DNA of 7,396 nucleotides from Lachnospiraceae bacterium (GTDB lineage: Bacteria; Bacillota; Clostridia; Lachnospirales; Lachnospiraceae). The position numbers and the translations under genes are program-made. Positions 5,116 through 7,396 of the stretch are shown here, in pieces. The stretch spans positions 1 through 7,396 of the forward strand of contig CAAFNG010000234.1 in assembly GCA_900764225.1 (NCBI GenBank), read 5' to 3'. The notes beneath the pieces were generated by a model that was not told the origin of the DNA, made no database searches, and was given only the letters and a program-made list of their open reading frames with translations. How positions within the stretch are numbered: the first letter of the stretch is position 1; each line of letters begins with the position of its first letter.

Positions 5116-6446
5116 AAATATGTACTTTCATTTTTCTGAAGAAAATATTTCCAGTGCATCCGTCCGCTTAAGATAAGGGTCAGGAATTCCGCTGCCGGAA
5201 CTGCCAGCCATACGCCTGTGATTCCCAGAAAATACGGGAACGTAAACAGGCAGATCACCAGAAAGAACAGGGTTCTGGAAAAGGAAAGGATCGCAGAAAT
5301 CTTTCCATTGGACAGGGCTGTGAAAATTCCTGATGAAATAATATTAATTCCACTGAATAAAAAGTTGATCGCAAAGATCCGGAAACCATCCGCTGCAAGC
5401 CGGAAGGTATCCGGGTCTTTTGTAAATACGGATACAATAGGGCGTGAGCAGATAAGCGAGAGGCTTACGATCACTACGGAGGAGATGCAGGTGAACATCA
5501 TAATGATCTTATAGGTTTTCCGGAGACGGGATTTTTGAACGGCTCCATACTGGAAACCGATCACCGGACTGACCCCGATGGACAGTCCCAGATAAAAAGC
5601 ATTAAACAGAAACTGTCCGTATAAAAGAATGCTGATAGCTGCAACTCCTGCGGAGCCTGCAAGGCGGATCAGGATAATATTAAACAAAAAGGTTACAATG
5701 GAGTTGGAAAGCTGGCTCACCATCTCGGAGGAACCGTTGTAGCAGGCTTCACCGATGATCTTAAGGTTGAATTTAAAAGGTGTAAAATACAGTTCTGTGC
5801 TGCGTGTGAAAAAGAAAATGATTCCCACAACAGCAGGTAAGGTCTGGCCGATTCCTGTGGCAAGGGCAGCGCCGCCGATTCCCATATGTAGCGGTACGAT
5901 CAGAACATAATCCAGTACAGCGTTTAATATCCCGGCCCCGATCATAAGAAAAAGCCCGAGATGCGGTTTTCCGGCAGTGACAAAAAAGCATTGGAAAAAG
6001 GTCTGAAGCATGCAGGCAGGCGCGAACAGAATCAGAATCTTCAGATAAATCTGAGCATCAGAAAGCAATGCCTCTGTAGAGCCAAGTGCACGGCAGATCG
6101 GGGTGAGAAAAATAAACACGATGGCCATGATCAGGACACTGAAAAGAAGTCCGAGCACGACAAACTGTGTCATAAACGCCCGGGATTCTTTGGGCTTTCC
6201 CTGCCCAAGATAATTACTGATAATGGCATTGCCACCAGTAGAGAGCATAGTAGCTACCGCAACAACAAGTCCCTCGACCGGATATACGATATTAAGGGAA
6301 GAAAGTGCATTACTTCCGACGAAACGGGAAACAAAAATTCCGTCCACAATGGTATAACATGACATGAACACCATCATGATGATAGACGGCATAGCGAATT
6401 TCAACAGGCCTTTGGCCGTGAAATCCTGATTTATAGATGAACTCAT
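5112..6446 (-). CDS. MATE-family multidrug efflux transporter (MepA-like)
   Basis: This 444-residue integral membrane protein has the twelve hydrophobic segments and two-fold repeat of MATE pumps (multi-antimicrobial extrusion, MatE domain PF01554 twice), expected to export cationic drugs in exchange for Na+ or H+. The first repeat opens with GLLKFAMPSIIMMVFMSCYTIVDGIFVSRFVG and contains the STGGNAIISNYLGQGK segment. The second begins near residue 230 with EACYNGSSEMVSQLSNSIVTFLFN and contains GLSIGVSPVIGFQYGA. Full length, no break. The ATG at 6446-6444 has AAGGAGG 5 bases before it. It is transcribed away from the MerR-type regulator and shares its control region, so induction by toxic ligands is expected. 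Its TAA (5114-5112) overlaps the opposing TAG of the transporter-kinase gene, and no terminator is seen between them. Subfamily (MepA/DinF-like) and substrate are not decided by the sequence. Confidence 0.93.
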   Translation of the reverse strand: MSSSINQDFTAKGLLKFAMPSIIMMVFMSCYTIVDGIFVSRFVGSNALSSLNIVYPVEGLVVAVATMLSTGGNAIISNYLGQGKPKESRAFMTQFVVLGLLFSVLIMAIVFIFLTPICRALGSTEALLSDAQIYLKILILFAPACMLQTFFQCFFVTAGKPHLGLFLMIGAGILNAVLDYVLIVPLHMGIGGAALATGIGQTLPAVVGIIFFFTRSTELYFTPFKFNLKIIGEACYNGSSEMVSQLSNSIVTFLFNIILIRLAGSAGVAAISILLYGQFLFNAFYLGLSIGVSPVIGFQYGAVQKSRLRKTYKIIMMFTCISSVVIVSLSLICSRPIVSVFTKDPDTFRLAADGFRIFAINFLFSGINIISSGIFTALSNGKISAILSFSRTLFFLVICLFTFPYFLGITGVWLAVPAAEFLTLILSGRMHWKYFLQKNESTYF

Positions 6447-6485
6447 AGGAACCTCCTTATATGATATTTTTTCTTGACTTTTCCT

Positions 6486-6516
6486 AGCATATACTATAGG
6501 GTAACCCTATAGTCAA
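6486..6516 (-). promoter_or_regulatory. MerR-type promoter of the MATE gene, 19-bp spacer
   Basis: Read on the minus strand, TTGACT (6516-6511) is a near-consensus -35 and TATGCT (6491-6486) a fair -10, separated by 19 bases (6510-6492). Such over-long spacers, filled by a palindrome, are the mark of promoters activated by MerR-family proteins, which untwist the DNA so that RNA polymerase can engage both boxes. A 17-bp reading using TATATG as -10 is also possible but weaker. The leader to the MATE ATG is about 33-40 bases. Confidence 0.7.
6493..6513. promoter_or_regulatory. 21-bp palindromic MerR-type operator
   Basis: Perfect 10-bp arms ACTATAGGGT (6493-6502) and ACCCTATAGT (6504-6513) flank one A. 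The site fills the spacer of the divergent MATE promoter and ends 16 bases before the regulator ATG. On the plus strand a TATACT (6490-6495) overlaps its left end and could be the regulator's own -10, with a poor T-rich -35 at 6467-6472; binding would then also repress the regulator. A TTGACT at 6474-6479 on this strand has no -10 at normal distance. Confidence 0.8.
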
Positions 6517-6529
6517 GGAGGAAATTTTT

Positions 6530-7357
6530 ATGATTCGTGATACCTATATGACGACCGGAGAGTTTGCGAAGCTGATGAAGATATCCAAACACACATTGTT
6601 TCATTATGATGAGATCGGACTTTTTTGCCCGGAAGCACTGGGAGAGAACGGATACCGTTACTATTCAATCTATCAGATGGAAACCCTGGACACGATTCTG
6701 CTGCTGAAAAAAACAGGAATGTCACTTCAGGAGATCAAAGCTTTTCTGGGAAAAAGAAGCGCGGATAATTTTATAAAGACCTTTGAGATCAAACAAAGGG
6801 AGATCGACCGGGAGATCCGGCGGCTTCAGTCTATGAAGGAATGGATGACACAGAGAAAAAATAAGATCCAGTATGCACAGAACTGTGATTTTTCGGAGCT
6901 CAGAACGATCCATCATCCCAGAAGATATTATCTGTATGAGGATGTCACGGAAATGACAGATAAAGGCTTTTTCCTGAAGATCAATGAGCTGGTGGAAAGG
7001 CTGGAACGACAGGATACGGAGTGTGATTATGATGTTGCCTATATGCAGTATCCACAGGAGATCAATCAGGGAATCTATGATGGATACCACAATGCGATTC
7101 TTCTTCTGTCAAAGAAAATCCGGGATCCGCAGATTCGGGTACTGCCGGAGGGAGAGTATCTCACAGCTTATCATATCGGACACTGGGAGACGATCGGCGA
7201 AGCGTATAAAAGACTGGATATGTATAGGGAAGGGCATCATATATGTACAGAGGGAAATTATCTGGAATACTATGTTGTAGATAATTTTACGGCAAAAGGC
7301 ATCGAAGATTATGTCACGGAAATTTCCATAAAGATCGCAGAAAAAGCAGATAAATAA
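6530..7357 (+). CDS. MerR-family regulator with GyrI/BmrR-like ligand-binding domain
   Basis: This 275-residue one-component regulator carries a MerR winged helix-turn-helix at residues about 7-75: [25 protein letters not shown], then the wing GENGYRYYS and the second helix pair [12 protein letters not shown] charged dimer helix (about 80-118, [21 protein letters not shown]) follows. The rest, about 125-272, is a GyrI-like effector domain ([55 protein letters not shown]). The order matches BmrR-type activators that bind lipophilic cations and turn on drug pumps. The divergent MATE gene is the obvious target through the palindrome at 6493-6513. The ATG at 6530 has AAGGAGG (6515-6521) 8 bases upstream; the in-frame ATG at 6548 lacks one. 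Full length for the family. Ligand unknown. Confidence 0.92.
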   Translation: MIRDTYMTTGEFAKLMKISKHTLFHYDEIGLFCPEALGENGYRYYSIYQMETLDTILLLKKTGMSLQEIKAFLGKRSADNFIKTFEIKQREIDREIRRLQSMKEWMTQRKNKIQYAQNCDFSELRTIHHPRRYYLYEDVTEMTDKGFFLKINELVERLERQDTECDYDVAYMQYPQEINQGIYDGYHNAILLLSKKIRDPQIRVLPEGEYLTAYHIGHWETIGEAYKRLDMYREGHHICTEGNYLEYYVVDNFTAKGIEDYVTEISIKIAEKADK

Positions 7358-7396
7358 AATATAAAAGAATCAAATATGGAAAAGCAGCTTTTATAC
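7358..7396. other. AT-rich contig tail
   Basis: These 39 bases follow the MerR-type gene. AAAAG and CTTTT near the end could form a 5-bp hairpin, but the contig stops before any T-run, so a terminator cannot be called. An ATG at 7376 opens a frame of seven codons to the contig end with no good ribosome site; it is not called as a gene. Confidence 0.5.

Noticed and set aside
5132..5145. TTTTC-TGAA-GAAAA hairpin as terminator of the transporter-kinase gene
   Set aside because: Only five AT-rich pairs with no GC stem and no clear T-run; it lies in the MATE coding end.
5961..6362. 133-codon plus-strand open frame
   Set aside because: It is a shadow of the MATE gene, highly charged with no hydrophobic core, and lacks a ribosome site.
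7376..7396. Start of another gene at the contig end
   Set aside because: Only seven codons, with no good ribosome site upstream.

Overview
The window looks like a short contig from a low-to-middle GC Firmicute, most likely a gut Lachnospiraceae-type Clostridium. This is inferred from strong AGGAGG ribosome binding sites, GTG/ATG starts, codon style and the protein families present; no marker gene proves the taxon. The first 29 bases are not genomic. They match the end of the Illumina Nextera Read 1 adapter including the Tn5 mosaic end, so position 30 is the first biological base and the first gene is cut there.

Layout: (a) 30-311, the C-terminal end of a PD-(D/E)XK nuclease-domain protein of the PF08011/DUF1703 AAA-ATPase-like group. 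(b) 360-1580, a PucR/CdaR-type transcriptional regulator. (c) 1581-1724, a dense regulatory interval with an extended -10 promoter, two palindromes and a terminator-like hairpin inside the predicted leader. (d) 1725-3098, a GabT-like class III aminotransferase. (e) 3111-3160, a second terminator-like hairpin. (f) 3194-5115, an APC-superfamily amino acid transporter fused at its C-terminus to a cytidylate-kinase-like P-loop domain. Its reading frame is broken near 3490-3508, where the end of TM3 and the TM3-TM4 connection appear deleted, and a second, in-frame loss near 3665-3682 seems to remove the first half of TM6. (g) 5112-6446, minus strand, a MATE efflux pump converging on the transporter with a 4-base stop overlap. 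(h) 6447-6529, a divergent control region with a 21-bp palindrome in a 19-bp MerR-type promoter spacer. (i) 6530-7357, a MerR-family regulator with a GyrI/BmrR-like ligand-binding domain.

Two functional groups are visible. The PucR regulator, the GabT-like transaminase and the APC transporter look like a nitrogen/amino-acid (perhaps GABA) uptake and catabolism set, with the regulator probably acting on the gabT leader. The MerR regulator and MATE pump form a classic divergent drug-responsive efflux cassette. The most unusual item is the transporter-kinase fusion: a predicted membrane amino acid permease carrying a cytosolic nucleotide-kinase-like domain. In this assembly it is interrupted, either by a real recent deletion or by an assembly error. 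No tRNA, rRNA, CRISPR array or insertion sequence was seen.
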